From an uncultured Eggerthella sp. (GTDB lineage: Bacteria; Actinomycetota; Coriobacteriia; Coriobacteriales; Eggerthellaceae): 64,000 nt of DNA. A program made the translations under genes and the position numbers. Under the pieces are notes generated by a model, which saw only the letters and a program-made list of their open reading frames with translations, ran no database searches and was not told the origin of the DNA. The stretch's first letter is position 1. Every line of letters begins with the position of its first letter. The stretch is taken from positions 310,001 to 374,000 of the forward strand of contig UQFK01000002.1 in assembly GCA_900540345.1 (NCBI GenBank), given 5' to 3'. Shown piece after piece: positions 34,004 to 43,231 of this stretch.

Positions 34004-35944
34004 TTAATCGAGCTGCGTTTTACGCTCGTTGTCCTTTTCAGCCATCGCTTTGATGCTGACGATATTGGCCATGGTCGAACGGATGACGTCTGCACGCGAG
34101 AGCGAGCCAACCAATACCCCATCTTCGATGACCGGTACCTTCTTAATACGCTTTTCCGAAAGGATGCGGCAAGCATCCTCAAGAGAAGACTCTGCCTTCA
34201 CCGCAACCACGTTCTTGGTAGCGATCTTCATCACGTTCATGTCGATCAGTTCGCTGACGCGTTGAGGGAACGTTTGCGGATCGGGAACCTGGTAGAGCAT
34301 GTAAGTCGAATCAAGGATGCCATCATCGCGACCAATATATTTCATGATGTCGCCATCAGAGATGAAGCCGACCGCCTTATGATCCTCGTCGACAATGGTA
34401 ACACCGCCCGATTTCTTCTCAACCATGATCTGCGCAACCTCGCGAATAGTAGCATCGCTCGTGACGAAATAGGGATCGTGATTCATCGCACGGCTGACTG
34501 GGATCTTCTCTGCGTCCTCGGTCGGATCGAATTGCTGCATAGCCTCAGGAGCAAGATGCTCGGCTTTTCTCTTTCTCTCACGTACGAAGAATATAACGAT
34601 AACAAATGCGATCGCTGCCAGAACAACAGACGCAGCAAAGGCCAGATGATCGCCTTCATAAAGCTGTATCTCAGGACTTGCGTTCGGAGCAACCACATAA
34701 CCGAGTGCAGAGATCGACACGATAAGCGCGGTCATGAAAGCAGCCGAAACTTGGTTCATGGTGTTGGTCACCGCATTCGCATGCTGAATGACACTATTGT
34801 CAAGCGAATTGATACCCCACGTGTTCATAGGAGTAGAAAGGAACTGGATACCCAGTGCAACGATCGTATAGATCGCGCAAATGACCACCAAATCGGTATT
34901 CAGATCAAAGAACAAGAAACCGATCGCACCGAAGAAGAAGAGGCACACACCGGGCACAACGCACTTACGCACTCCCAAACGGTCGAACAGACGGCCAGCA
35001 AAGAAGCCGATGAATGCGCCGATGAGCGCACCCGGCAACATGGTGAGACCCGTTTCGAGCGCCGTGAATCCACGAAGCGTCTGCAGATAAAGGGGCAGGA
35101 TCGTACCGAGACCGATGAGCACGCCAAAATTGATGATAGAGACGATGATCGCAATACGATAGTTTCGCGTCTTTAAGACCGTAACCTTCAAAAGCGGGTT
35201 CTCAAGCTTGAGCTGGCGACGAACGAAGATCGCAACGACCACGACGCCAACGATGATGAATGCAGCAGTAAGCAAATAGTTCGTCGTAGACGAGAAGGTT
35301 GAAAGACCATAGAGCAGACTGACCAGGCCGATCGTAGAGAGCACCACCGAGGGTTTATCGAAGGTCGTGCGCTCGAAATCGCCATAATTCTTCAAAGTCT
35401 TCACTGATACCAAGAGCAGAATAGCACCCGCTACGGTTACCACCACGAAGAGCATACGCCATCCGATGCTGTCGACCAGCACACCTGAGAGCGTTGGGCC
35501 AACTGCAGGTGCAAAGCCAATAACGAGCGAGACAAGACCCATCGCAGAACCACGCTTTTCGCGGGGAAAGATGAGCAGCAAGACCGTAAAGATCATAGGC
35601 ATGAAGATACCTGCAGCGATCGCCTGACATACACGACCGGCTAACAGGAAGATGAAATCTGGCGAGAGCGCACAGAACAAACTTCCCACCGTAAAGACAC
35701 TCAAGCCCGTGATGAAAAGCTGACGAGTGGTGAAGCGCCCAATAAGGAACGCCGAGAGAGGAATGATCACCGCTTCGACCAATGAATAGATGGACATGAC
35801 CCACTGAACCGTAGGGGCATCGATCGCAAGGTCGCGCATGATCGATGCAAGCGCTGGCGAAAGCAGCGTTTGATTGAGTACGACCACGAACGTACCGATC
35901 AAAAGGACGGCAACATTGACCGCTTGTTCACGTGTAAGACCCAT
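34004..35944 (-). CDS. Second DHA2-family MFS transporter fused to a C-terminal CBS-domain pair
   Basis: 646 residues from ATG 35944 (MGLTREQ), with AAAGGA eight bases upstream; longer frames reach 36004. The exporter part matches the 26.1-kb homologue: LLIGTFVVVLNQTLLSPALA, GRVCQAIAAGIFMPMIF, GFAPAVGPTLSGV and WGINSLDNSVIQHANAV. Residues ~505-635 hold two CBS repeats (TSDATIREVAQIMVEKKSGG with GFISDGDIMKYIG, and EDACRILSEKRIKKVPVI). It ends in a polar tail. Terminators on both sides show a one-gene unit. The same unusual domain order twice in 8 kb points to duplication, though linkers and CBS sequences have diverged. Confidence 0.92.
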   Translation of the reverse strand: MGLTREQAVNVAVLLIGTFVVVLNQTLLSPALASIMRDLAIDAPTVQWVMSIYSLVEAVIIPLSAFLIGRFTTRQLFITGLSVFTVGSLFCALSPDFIFLLAGRVCQAIAAGIFMPMIFTVLLLIFPREKRGSAMGLVSLVIGFAPAVGPTLSGVLVDSIGWRMLFVVVTVAGAILLLVSVKTLKNYGDFERTTFDKPSVVLSTIGLVSLLYGLSTFSSTTNYLLTAAFIIVGVVVVAIFVRRQLKLENPLLKVTVLKTRNYRIAIIVSIINFGVLIGLGTILPLYLQTLRGFTALETGLTMLPGALIGAFIGFFAGRLFDRLGVRKCVVPGVCLFFFGAIGFLFFDLNTDLVVICAIYTIVALGIQFLSTPMNTWGINSLDNSVIQHANAVTNTMNQVSAAFMTALIVSISALGYVVAPNASPEIQLYEGDHLAFAASVVLAAIAFVIVIFFVRERKRKAEHLAPEAMQQFDPTEDAEKIPVSRAMNHDPYFVTSDATIREVAQIMVEKKSGGVTIVDEDHKAVGFISDGDIMKYIGRDDGILDSTYMLYQVPDPQTFPQRVSELIDMNVMKIATKNVVAVKAESSLEDACRILSEKRIKKVPVIEDGVLVGSLSRADVIRSTMANIVSIKAMAEKDNERKTQLD

Positions 35945-35989
35945 GAAAGCGTTCCTTTCCATAAGAGATATGCTCTGATGTAGCGTGAA

Positions 35990-36014
35990 AAAAGGACGGG
36001 GCAACCGTCCTTTT
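35990..36014 (-). terminator. Rho-independent terminator after citrate synthase
   Basis: A 10-bp stem AAAAGGACGG/CCGTCCTTTT with loop of five bases; on the minus strand it runs into six Ts. It lies 128 bp downstream of the citrate synthase stop and 46 bp before the MFS-CBS start, separating the two. Confidence 0.85.
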
Positions 36015-36141
36015 ATGCGAGATGTTCTCTAGCAATGAGAGCGATTCATCGCAATACTATTTCTCTTGTAGTGTAGCGATATTTAGATTATCTAAGTTTC
36101 AATCAAAGCGATTCTTCATGGTATGCGTGGAGAATCAGCGG

Positions 36142-37485
36142 TTAACGGTTCTCTATCGGCACGTATGCTTGTGGCTTCACTGCTGTCTTGTAGGCAGGGC
36201 GGATGATGCGCTTGCCAGATACTAATTCTTCTATACGATGAGCAGCCCATCCTGACATGCGCGAACAAGCGAACAAGGGAGTGATGAGATCTGCTGGGAT
36301 CCCCATCATGGAATAGACGAACCCAGAATACATGTCGACATTGGCGCACATATCCTTATCAGTTCCCTTTTCGCGCAAGATGACCTCTGGTGCCAACTTC
36401 TCGATGGACTTCAACAGATTCAGTTCTGCTTCATATTCCGTGCCCTGTGCAAGACGCGTCGCAAAATCCTTGCAGACGATCGCACGAGGATCGGAAAGCG
36501 TATAGACCGCATGACCCATACCATAGATGAGACCCGTCTTATCGTAGGCTTCTTTGTTCACGATCTTTGCGATATAGGATGCGACCTCGTCTTCATCATC
36601 CCAATTCTTCACGTTTTCCTTGATCTCTTTCTGCATAGCGAGCACTTGATGATTCGCTCCACCATGCTTCGATCCCTTCAAGGAACCGATCGCACCTGCA
36701 TAGGCAGAATAGGGATCGGTGTCGGAAGATGAGAGCACGCGACAGGTAAACGTCGAATTGTTGCCACCACCGTGCTCGGCGTGCAAGCACATCATGATAT
36801 CGAGCATGCGCGCTTCCTCGGCAGTGAACTCACGATCGGGACGCAACATGGAAAGAATAGTCTCAGACGAGCTTTGGCCCGGAACAAAACGATGCATGAT
36901 CATCGAATCGCCATTGAAGAATGCCTGCTTGGCATAATAAGCGAGCACCATGATGCGTGGCAGACGCGAGATAAGCGAGATAGCAGTCTTAAGCTCGTGT
37001 TCATACGAACGGTCTTCAGCTTCAGCATCATCGGCATAGAGTGAAAGAACCGAACGCGAAAGAACGTTCATAAGATTCGAGGAAGGATGGCGCATGATGC
37101 GATCAGCTGTGAAGCCGTCGGGTAGCTCGCGCTGCTCATCTATAGCAGCAACAAACTGATCGAGCTGGTCTTGCGTAGGCAAGCTACCGAGCATGAGCAG
37201 GTAAGCGACCTCTTCAAAACCAAAGCGCTTTTCAGGGCTCGCATCATTGAGTAGATCATAGATATCGTAACCGCGGAACGTCAGCTGACCTTCCACTGGC
37301 ACCTTATCGCCTTCGTTCATCATGTAGCCATGAACGTTTGAGATGTTCGTGATGCCCGCGATAACGCCTGACCCGTCGTTGTTGCGCAGACCGCGCTTAA
37401 CGGGGTACATATCATAAAGGGCAGGATCGATGGAATTAACCGCTACAATATCTTGATAAAGAGCACTGCTTTTTTCTTCGCTCAT
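36142..37485 (-). CDS. gltA: Citrate synthase
   Basis: 447 residues from ATG 37485 (MSEEKSSAL), which has AAAGGA seven bases upstream; the open frame to 37728 is not used because that part is not citrate-synthase-like and overlaps the divergent gene. Active-site regions are present: GQLTFRGYDIYDLL, the catalytic-His stretch MMCLHAEHGGGNNSTFTCRVL, GSLKGSKHGGANHQV and MGHAVYTLSDPRAIV, and a closing VDMYSGFVYSMMGIP. It condenses acetyl-CoA and oxaloacetate. No other TCA-cycle gene is nearby, as expected for a partial cycle feeding glutamate. Confidence 0.95.
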   Translation of the reverse strand: MSEEKSSALYQDIVAVNSIDPALYDMYPVKRGLRNNDGSGVIAGITNISNVHGYMMNEGDKVPVEGQLTFRGYDIYDLLNDASPEKRFGFEEVAYLLMLGSLPTQDQLDQFVAAIDEQRELPDGFTADRIMRHPSSNLMNVLSRSVLSLYADDAEAEDRSYEHELKTAISLISRLPRIMVLAYYAKQAFFNGDSMIMHRFVPGQSSSETILSMLRPDREFTAEEARMLDIMMCLHAEHGGGNNSTFTCRVLSSSDTDPYSAYAGAIGSLKGSKHGGANHQVLAMQKEIKENVKNWDDEDEVASYIAKIVNKEAYDKTGLIYGMGHAVYTLSDPRAIVCKDFATRLAQGTEYEAELNLLKSIEKLAPEVILREKGTDKDMCANVDMYSGFVYSMMGIPADLITPLFACSRMSGWAAHRIEELVSGKRIIRPAYKTAVKPQAYVPIENR

Positions 37486-37578
37486 ACTGCTTCCTTTCAA
37501 CCGTAAAGTTGTATTGTAGCGCGAATCGAAGCACGGACTCACGAAACTCATTGCTGAACCAGACGACAGGGGCGCCCT

Positions 37579-38259
37579 ATGGCAGAAAAGACCACCACAA
37601 CGCTCGAGCATGAACTCGAAGGTGCCCAGATGCACAGTGACGGCAATGGCGAAGAAGAACAGGGTGCACCAGATGCAATGCGCTATCTCAAAAATGCATG
37701 GCATCATCTTGCTACGGTCTCGCTGCATAAGTGGCTCGTCTTCGAATTATGCCTGCGATGCGGGATCCCGCTACAAGGAATCGTGCATGACCTCTCGAAG
37801 TTTTCGCCCGATGAATTCTTAGTGGGCATCCACTACTACCAAGGAACTCGTTCGCCCAATGCAGCAGAACGTCATGAGAAGGGATTTTCGCGCGCGTGGA
37901 TCCATCACAAAGGACGCAACAAGCATCATTATGAATACTGGACCGACATGCGTGAAGGCGGCGATGGAACGTTATATGGCAATCTCATCCCGACCCGCTA
38001 TGTGGTCGAGATGTTCTGTGATCGTATCGCTGCATCGAAGGTCTACTCGAAAGATGCGTATTGCGATTCATCGCCACTCGAGTATTTCCAGCGCGAGCTT
38101 TCTGCGGGAAACTTGCCCTTTCATCCTGATTCAGCTGCGTTTCTCTACGTGCTATTAGAACATCTTGCAAAGCACGGAGAAGATGAAACGCTCGATTATA
38201 TTCGCACGACCATCATCGATACGCACTTTGTTTATGCACCGGGTGCCACCTTCGGTTGA
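37579..38259 (+). CDS. DUF5662 family protein
   Basis: 226 residues. The DUF5662 core (residues ~37-220) reads YLKNAWHHLATVSLHKWLV, GIVHDLSKFSPDEFLVGI and the His-rich AWIHHKGRNKHHYEYWTDM, followed by NLIPTRYVVEMFCDRIAASKVY. Conserved His and Asp (H-D then HH...HH) suggest a metal-binding helical fold with HD-domain character, though the biochemical role is unknown. The first ~35 residues are acidic and poorly conserved. It is divergent from citrate synthase, 93 bp away. An imperfect hairpin (CGACCG/CGGTCG) follows the stop near 38285-38322. Confidence 0.75.
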   Translation: MAEKTTTTLEHELEGAQMHSDGNGEEEQGAPDAMRYLKNAWHHLATVSLHKWLVFELCLRCGIPLQGIVHDLSKFSPDEFLVGIHYYQGTRSPNAAERHEKGFSRAWIHHKGRNKHHYEYWTDMREGGDGTLYGNLIPTRYVVEMFCDRIAASKVYSKDAYCDSSPLEYFQRELSAGNLPFHPDSAAFLYVLLEHLAKHGEDETLDYIRTTIIDTHFVYAPGATFG

Positions 38260-38350
38260 TCGAGCTGCAAAGATAAAAGGAGGCGCGACCGAACAGACAC
38301 TCAAGGGTTACGCGGTCGTGTGGCTATGAAACAAAGATAAGGAATCTTAC

Positions 38351-39988
38351 ATGGAAGGCTTTGTCTTACTGGATACGGGAGCATGGTCGCTCGTTCCGCC
38401 GCTTCTGGCGCTTGCGCTCGCGCTTCTCACCAAAGAAGTGTATTCTTCGCTGATCGTCGGCATTGTCGCGGGGTTGCTGATCTATCAGTTCAACCTTTCA
38501 GGCGTTGGAGTCGAGCAGACCATCGAGGGATTGAGCTTGTTACCGGCCCTGTTCATCGAGCAGATAGCATCCAATGCAGGGCTCATCTTATTCCTTGCAT
38601 TATTGGGTGCGCTCACGATGCTCATCACAAAAGCAGGTGGATCGCTGGCCTATGCGAAATGGGCGGTGAAGCGCATCAAGAATCCACGTGTTGCGCAGAT
38701 CGCAACTGCTGTGCTGGGTGTGATCATCTTCGTGGATGACTACTTCAACTGTCTCACCGTCGGCAGCGTGATGCGCCCCGTCACCGATCGTTTTAAGATC
38801 TGTCGTGAGAAGCTTGCATGGATCATTGACTCGACCGCTGCTCCGATCTGCATCATCGTGCCTGTTTCTTCGTGGGCAGTAGCAGTAGGCGGCTACCTTG
38901 GAGAAGACGGCTTCAACACTTTTGTTGCCTCCATCCCCTACAACTTCTATGCGCTTCTTACCATCGTATTCGTATTCACAATGTGCGCATGCGGACGAGA
39001 TTGGGGACCGATGAAGCGCGCTCAGCAGGCGTTCGAGACACGTTTCACCCATCCGCGCAAAGGTATCAAGCATGCGGCAGAAGAATCACTTGCACCTACT
39101 TCGGAAGCTGTGCGCGAAGATATCGATGAGGCGCTCGAAGAGAATGTGCGTCTACAGGATATGGCAGGCGATGCGCTCAAGTCCTACGACGAAGTGCATA
39201 TCGCACGCAATGGCCATGTTTACGATCTGATCGTGCCGATCCTTATCCTCATTATCTTTGCGATCCTGGGAATGATGTACATGGGTGGCTTCTTTAGCGG
39301 TGTTGATTTTGCCACCGCGATGGGCAAAGATCCCATCGCAGGGCTCTGCATCGGGTCGATCGTAGCATTGGTGGTAGCGGCACTGCTCTACTTGCCCCGA
39401 AAGCTCCTCGATCTCTCGAGCTTCATCACTGGTGCCTCTGAAGGCATGCGATCGATGGTCGAAGCGATCATGATCTTGGTGCTTGCCTGGTCTTTGGGTA
39501 GTTGCTGCCGCTACATGCTCGGTACCGGAACCTTTATCGCAGGATGTCTCGATTCTGCTGGCTTTGCACTGCAATTCCTTCCTGCGGTCATCTTCATCGC
39601 TTCAGCCTTCATTGGTTTTGCCATGGGAACCTCATGGGGCACGATCGCACTGGTCATCCCTATCGTAATTGGCGTATTCACGCCTGATGACCCCCTGTTC
39701 TTGCTCACTATTGGTGCGACACTCGCAGGAGCGGTCTATGGTGATCATATCTCGCCCATATCGGATACGACGATCCTCTCATCTGCTGGTGCAAGCTGCA
39801 ATCATCTTGCACACGTCACAACACAGCTACCCTATGCGAGCTTTGTAGCCGCGATCTGCTTCATCGGCTACATCGTAGCGGGCCTGAGCGCATCCCCCTG
39901 GCCTTCACTCATCGGAGGTCTTGTTCTGCTCGCGCTCTTCTTCTGTGTGCTTGTCTTGAAGAGTAAGCCCGATATCGAACGATCCTGA
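38351..39988 (+). CDS. NhaC-family Na+/H+ antiporter
   Basis: 545 residues with about 12 spans. The family motifs are LFLALLGALTMLITKAGGSLAYA, the central VIIFVDDYFNCLTVGSVMRPVTDR (acidic pair in the membrane), ICIIVPVSSWAVAVGGYL and FAMGTSWGTIALVIPI plus YGDHISPISDTTILSSAGA. An ~85-residue cytoplasmic loop (residues ~225-290) separates the halves. It exchanges Na+ for H+, or a similar cation or dicarboxylate/amine in some members. The start has AAGGAAT upstream. It converges with pdxT. Confidence 0.88.
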   Translation: MEGFVLLDTGAWSLVPPLLALALALLTKEVYSSLIVGIVAGLLIYQFNLSGVGVEQTIEGLSLLPALFIEQIASNAGLILFLALLGALTMLITKAGGSLAYAKWAVKRIKNPRVAQIATAVLGVIIFVDDYFNCLTVGSVMRPVTDRFKICREKLAWIIDSTAAPICIIVPVSSWAVAVGGYLGEDGFNTFVASIPYNFYALLTIVFVFTMCACGRDWGPMKRAQQAFETRFTHPRKGIKHAAEESLAPTSEAVREDIDEALEENVRLQDMAGDALKSYDEVHIARNGHVYDLIVPILILIIFAILGMMYMGGFFSGVDFATAMGKDPIAGLCIGSIVALVVAALLYLPRKLLDLSSFITGASEGMRSMVEAIMILVLAWSLGSCCRYMLGTGTFIAGCLDSAGFALQFLPAVIFIASAFIGFAMGTSWGTIALVIPIVIGVFTPDDPLFLLTIGATLAGAVYGDHISPISDTTILSSAGASCNHLAHVTTQLPYASFVAAICFIGYIVAGLSASPWPSLIGGLVLLALFFCVLVLKSKPDIERS

Positions 39989-40029
39989 CCAAACTTCGAT
40001 GACAACGTGAGCATCAGCCGTATCGAACT

Positions 40030-40668
40030 TCAAGCCCTCTTTTCCACGAGATCGAGAAAAAGCTGATAGATCGTATCGTCATCATCAAGCTCAGGATGAA
40101 ACGTGATACCGAGCTGGTTAGCGTATAGAACAGCAACGATCGCATCATCGATTGTTGCAAGCACTTCTACCCCGTCGCCAACCTCATCGATCAGAGGAGC
40201 ACGAATGAAGGTCATCGGGATACAGGGAGCGTCTTCGTACGTGCTTGTAGCGCTCTCTCGAAATGGCGCGACTGCATGAAAACTGGCAAGCTGTCTGCCA
40301 TAAGCGTTGCGTCGTACACACACCGGCAACGTGGCGATCGTTCCTCTTGTCTGCTCGATCCGTGCATCATTGCCTTGCTCGCCATTGGTATAGGAAACCT
40401 CTTGCGCTAGCAGCACCAGACCTGCGCAGGTAGCAAAAACCGGAATTCCTTCGGTGATCATCTTTTGCATTGGCTCGAGCATCTCGAATTCAGCGAGCAA
40501 TGCTGCTTGAACGGTCGATTCTCCACCAGGCAGCACGAGCGCATCGAATACATGATCCAGATCGGCTGCGCAGCGAAGCTCGATCGTCTCGCAGCCTAAT
40601 CCTTGCAAACGTTGCGCATGCTCTTCGAAGTCGCCTTGCAGCGCCAAAACGCCGACCTTCGTCATCAT
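40030..40668 (-). CDS. pdxT: Pyridoxal 5'-phosphate synthase glutaminase subunit
   Basis: 212 residues of class I glutamine amidotransferase. The nucleophile Cys sits in PVFATCAGLVLLA, the catalytic His-Glu pair in LGITFHPELDDD, and the oxyanion strand in ALVLPGGESTVQ. It releases ammonia from glutamine and passes it to PdxS. The start overlaps the pdxS stop (ATGA); the second Met (MTKVGVLALQGDF) is the more usual family start. An insertion of ~15 residues between the Cys and His is longer than in B. subtilis PdxT (196 residues). Confidence 0.95.
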   Translation of the reverse strand: MMTKVGVLALQGDFEEHAQRLQGLGCETIELRCAADLDHVFDALVLPGGESTVQAALLAEFEMLEPMQKMITEGIPVFATCAGLVLLAQEVSYTNGEQGNDARIEQTRGTIATLPVCVRRNAYGRQLASFHAVAPFRESATSTYEDAPCIPMTFIRAPLIDEVGDGVEVLATIDDAIVAVLYANQLGITFHPELDDDDTIYQLFLDLVEKRA

Positions 40669-41576
40669 CGACCACGCTCTTCCATGATGATCTCTATCTC
40701 GTTTTCGTTCACACCAACCATTGCTTCGCCCAGATCCTCAGAAAGCGCAGCAACTAATTCTGCGTCTTCATAATTTGCCACGCTGCGGACGATGGCAGCT
40801 GCACGCTTTGCAGGATCACCCGATTTGAAGATACCCGATCCAACGAACACTCCTTCAGCACCCAGCTGCATCATCAACGACGCATCGGCCGGTGTCGCAA
40901 TACCGCCTGCTGCGAAATTAACAACCGGCAAACGGCCCATATCGTGAACTTCAAGCAGCAGGTCATACGGCACCGCAAGCTCTTTCGCTGCCTCGAACAA
41001 CTCGTCTTCTCGCATGGAAGCGACGCGGCGTATCTCGGCGTTCACCTTGCGCATATGACGCACTGCTTGCACAACATCGCCGGTACCTGGCTCGCCCTTC
41101 GTGCGGATCATGGACGCACCTTCTGCGATGCGACGTAATGCCTCGCCGAGATCACGTGCGCCACAAACAAACGGTGCGCTGAACTTTGTCTTATCGATAT
41201 GGTATGTGTCGTCTGCAGGTGAGAGCACCTCAGACTCATCGATGTAGTCAATGTCAATAGCCTGGAGGATCTGCGCCTCGGCAAAATGACCGATACGGCA
41301 TTTTGCCATGACCGGAATACTGACTGCATCTTGGATCCCTTTGATCATCTTTGGGTCGCTCATGCGAGAGATGCCGCCTGCTAGCCTGATATCAGCAGGG
41401 ATACGCTCGAGTGCCATAACTGCACATGCGCCCGCCTTCTCCGCAATGCGAGCTTGTTCTGGCGTGGTCACATCCATGATGACACCGCCTTTGAGCATCT
41501 GCGCGAGCTGTCTGTTGAGCTTCGCGCGTGTTTGCTGATCCTCTGTCTCTGTCTGCATCGTATTCGTCTCTGGCAT
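40665..41576 (-). CDS. pdxS: Pyridoxal 5'-phosphate synthase lyase subunit
   Basis: 303 residues of TIM-barrel PdxS. It makes PLP from ribose 5-phosphate, glyceraldehyde 3-phosphate and ammonia. Near-invariant stretches are GGVIMDVTTPEQARIAEKAG, ALERIPADIRLAGGISRMSD, IDYIDESEVLSPAD, FVCGARDLGEALRRIAEGA and RTKGEPGTGDVV (phosphate-binding loop). The length is normal apart from a ~10-residue polar N-terminus. It is expressed divergently from the pdxR-type regulator, as in many Gram-positive bacteria. Confidence 0.97.
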   Translation of the reverse strand: MPETNTMQTETEDQQTRAKLNRQLAQMLKGGVIMDVTTPEQARIAEKAGACAVMALERIPADIRLAGGISRMSDPKMIKGIQDAVSIPVMAKCRIGHFAEAQILQAIDIDYIDESEVLSPADDTYHIDKTKFSAPFVCGARDLGEALRRIAEGASMIRTKGEPGTGDVVQAVRHMRKVNAEIRRVASMREDELFEAAKELAVPYDLLLEVHDMGRLPVVNFAAGGIATPADASLMMQLGAEGVFVGSGIFKSGDPAKRAAAIVRSVANYEDAELVAALSEDLGEAMVGVNENEIEIIMEERGR

Positions 41577-41715
41577 ATCAAGCCTTCTTTCTTGTTCGTT
41601 ATTCTTTCAAGCGATGAGCAACGCCACCGCTTTTTCGTACATGCTAGAGTTATAGTGGGTATATCAAAATGTTCAGTTTCGAAGTTTTTAATAAGACCAG
41701 ATTGGAAATAGGCTC

Positions 41716-43224
41716 ATGTTGACCTATCAACTCCATCAAAAAGGCGATCGATCGCTCTACGAGCAACTCTATCGAGCGATCCGTGATGATATTGAATGTC
41801 AACGTTTGCCTGCTGGCTACAAACTGCCCTCAAAACGTCTATTCGCTGCTCATTTAGGCGTAAGCGTCATCACGATCGAGAATGCGTATCGCCAGCTTGT
41901 TGCTGAAGGGTATGTCGAGTCACGTGAGCGAAAAGGATACTTCGTAAACGAGCTTCCTTCGATGCCGCAAAAACCCAAAACACGCAAAGTTTCCTCGCGC
42001 AAAAACATGAGAGCACTTGATGATGGAGCGCTTTTAGCGACAAAGCTCGATCGCGCCACTCCTCTACTTGCAGACTTCTCTGGCACCCATCGCTCAGGAA
42101 GCATCTTTCCTTTTCCTGTCTGGGCGAAGACAGTCAGACGCACCCTGAACGAGGCATCAAAGGGTCACTTGTTGCAAACCGCACACGACAATTGCGGAGC
42201 AGAAGAATTACGTGTGGCTATCGCCGATCATCTTGCAGGATTTAGGGGGTTGAACATCTCTCCCGAGCAAATCATTATTGGTGCAGGTGCTCAAGACCTC
42301 TATGGCATCCTTGTGCAGCTGCTCGGTCGCAACCGAACGTTCGCGATTGAAGATCCAGGCTATCCCACCTTACGCGCACACTACGAACTGAATGACGTCT
42401 CACTCGCCACCATCGCAGTCGACGATGAGGGGATGAGCGTTGCTGATCTTGAAATGAGCCAAGCGAGCATCGCGCATTGCACGCCTGCCCACCAATTCCC
42501 AACCGGGGTCGTGATGAGCGCCCCGCGTCGTCGTGAATTGCTTGACTGGGCCGACCGTGGATCTGCAGCAGGTCGATGTTACATTGTCGAAGACGACTAC
42601 GATAGCGAATTTCGCATGCATGGCAGGCCGATCCCTCCTTTGCTCGCAAGCGATGCCCATGAGTCAGTGATCTACCTCAATACTTTCACTCGAAGCCTGG
42701 GAAGCGTCTTTCGTATCGCCTACATGGTGCTGCCGCCGCATCTGATGCGTGAGTTCAGGCTCCGCTTTGCATCGAGAAGCTGTATGGTCGGCGCACTCGA
42801 ACAATTGGAACTTGCCCACTTCATCGTCGCAGGTGACTACGAGCGACACGTGAATAGACAGCGCGCAACTTATCGACGGCTACAAGATGATCTGGTCGCT
42901 CGCTTAAGCACGAGCGCCGCTGGCCCTTATCTGCATTTTCGTGGAGTTGACGCGGGGCTGCATTTTCTCATGGATATAGATCTTGCCGCACTATCGAATG
43001 ATGCCCCCGAACGCGATCAAAACCTCTGCACAAGCACACTCGAACAACGAGCGCTCGGTCTTGGCATTCGTCTTGCGAACATCGAGTCATACCGTTTTTC
43101 AAATCAAGCGCGATCGGATGCTCTAAGCACAAAAGCAACCTACGTGATGAACGTAGCCGGTCTCGACAGAGAACAAGCCCAAGAAATAACCGAAGCCCTC
43201 ATCTGTGCCTTATTGCAGCGCTAA
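41716..43224 (+). CDS. pdxR: PdxR, MocR-family (GntR-aminotransferase) regulator of pdxST
   Basis: 502 residues. Residues ~1-75 are a GntR winged helix (LYEQLYRAIRDDIECQRLPAGYKLPSKRLFAAHLGVS then TIENAYRQLVAEGYVESR). Residues ~115-500 are a fold-type I aminotransferase domain with GAGAQDLYG, EDPGYPTLR and VEDDYDSEFR. The stretch that normally carries the PLP lysine (TFSKxL in MocR proteins) reads TFTRSLGSVFRIAY, so Lys is replaced by Arg326 (codon CGA at 42691). It should activate or repress pdxST in response to PLP; the substitution would prevent a normal Schiff base. A terminator follows the gene. Confidence 0.9.
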   Translation: MLTYQLHQKGDRSLYEQLYRAIRDDIECQRLPAGYKLPSKRLFAAHLGVSVITIENAYRQLVAEGYVESRERKGYFVNELPSMPQKPKTRKVSSRKNMRALDDGALLATKLDRATPLLADFSGTHRSGSIFPFPVWAKTVRRTLNEASKGHLLQTAHDNCGAEELRVAIADHLAGFRGLNISPEQIIIGAGAQDLYGILVQLLGRNRTFAIEDPGYPTLRAHYELNDVSLATIAVDDEGMSVADLEMSQASIAHCTPAHQFPTGVVMSAPRRRELLDWADRGSAAGRCYIVEDDYDSEFRMHGRPIPPLLASDAHESVIYLNTFTRSLGSVFRIAYMVLPPHLMREFRLRFASRSCMVGALEQLELAHFIVAGDYERHVNRQRATYRRLQDDLVARLSTSAAGPYLHFRGVDAGLHFLMDIDLAALSNDAPERDQNLCTSTLEQRALGLGIRLANIESYRFSNQARSDALSTKATYVMNVAGLDREQAQEITEALICALLQR

Positions 43225-43231
43225 AAGAAAA

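Noticed and set aside
33959..35176. A 405-codon plus-strand open frame
   Set aside because: It is antisense to the MFS-CBS gene, rich in Arg, Asp and His in the way shadow frames are, and starts inside a terminator.
37486..37728. N-terminal extension of citrate synthase
   Set aside because: The extra 81 residues are unlike citrate synthase, overlap the divergent DUF5662 gene, and a good ribosome site lies before ATG 37485.
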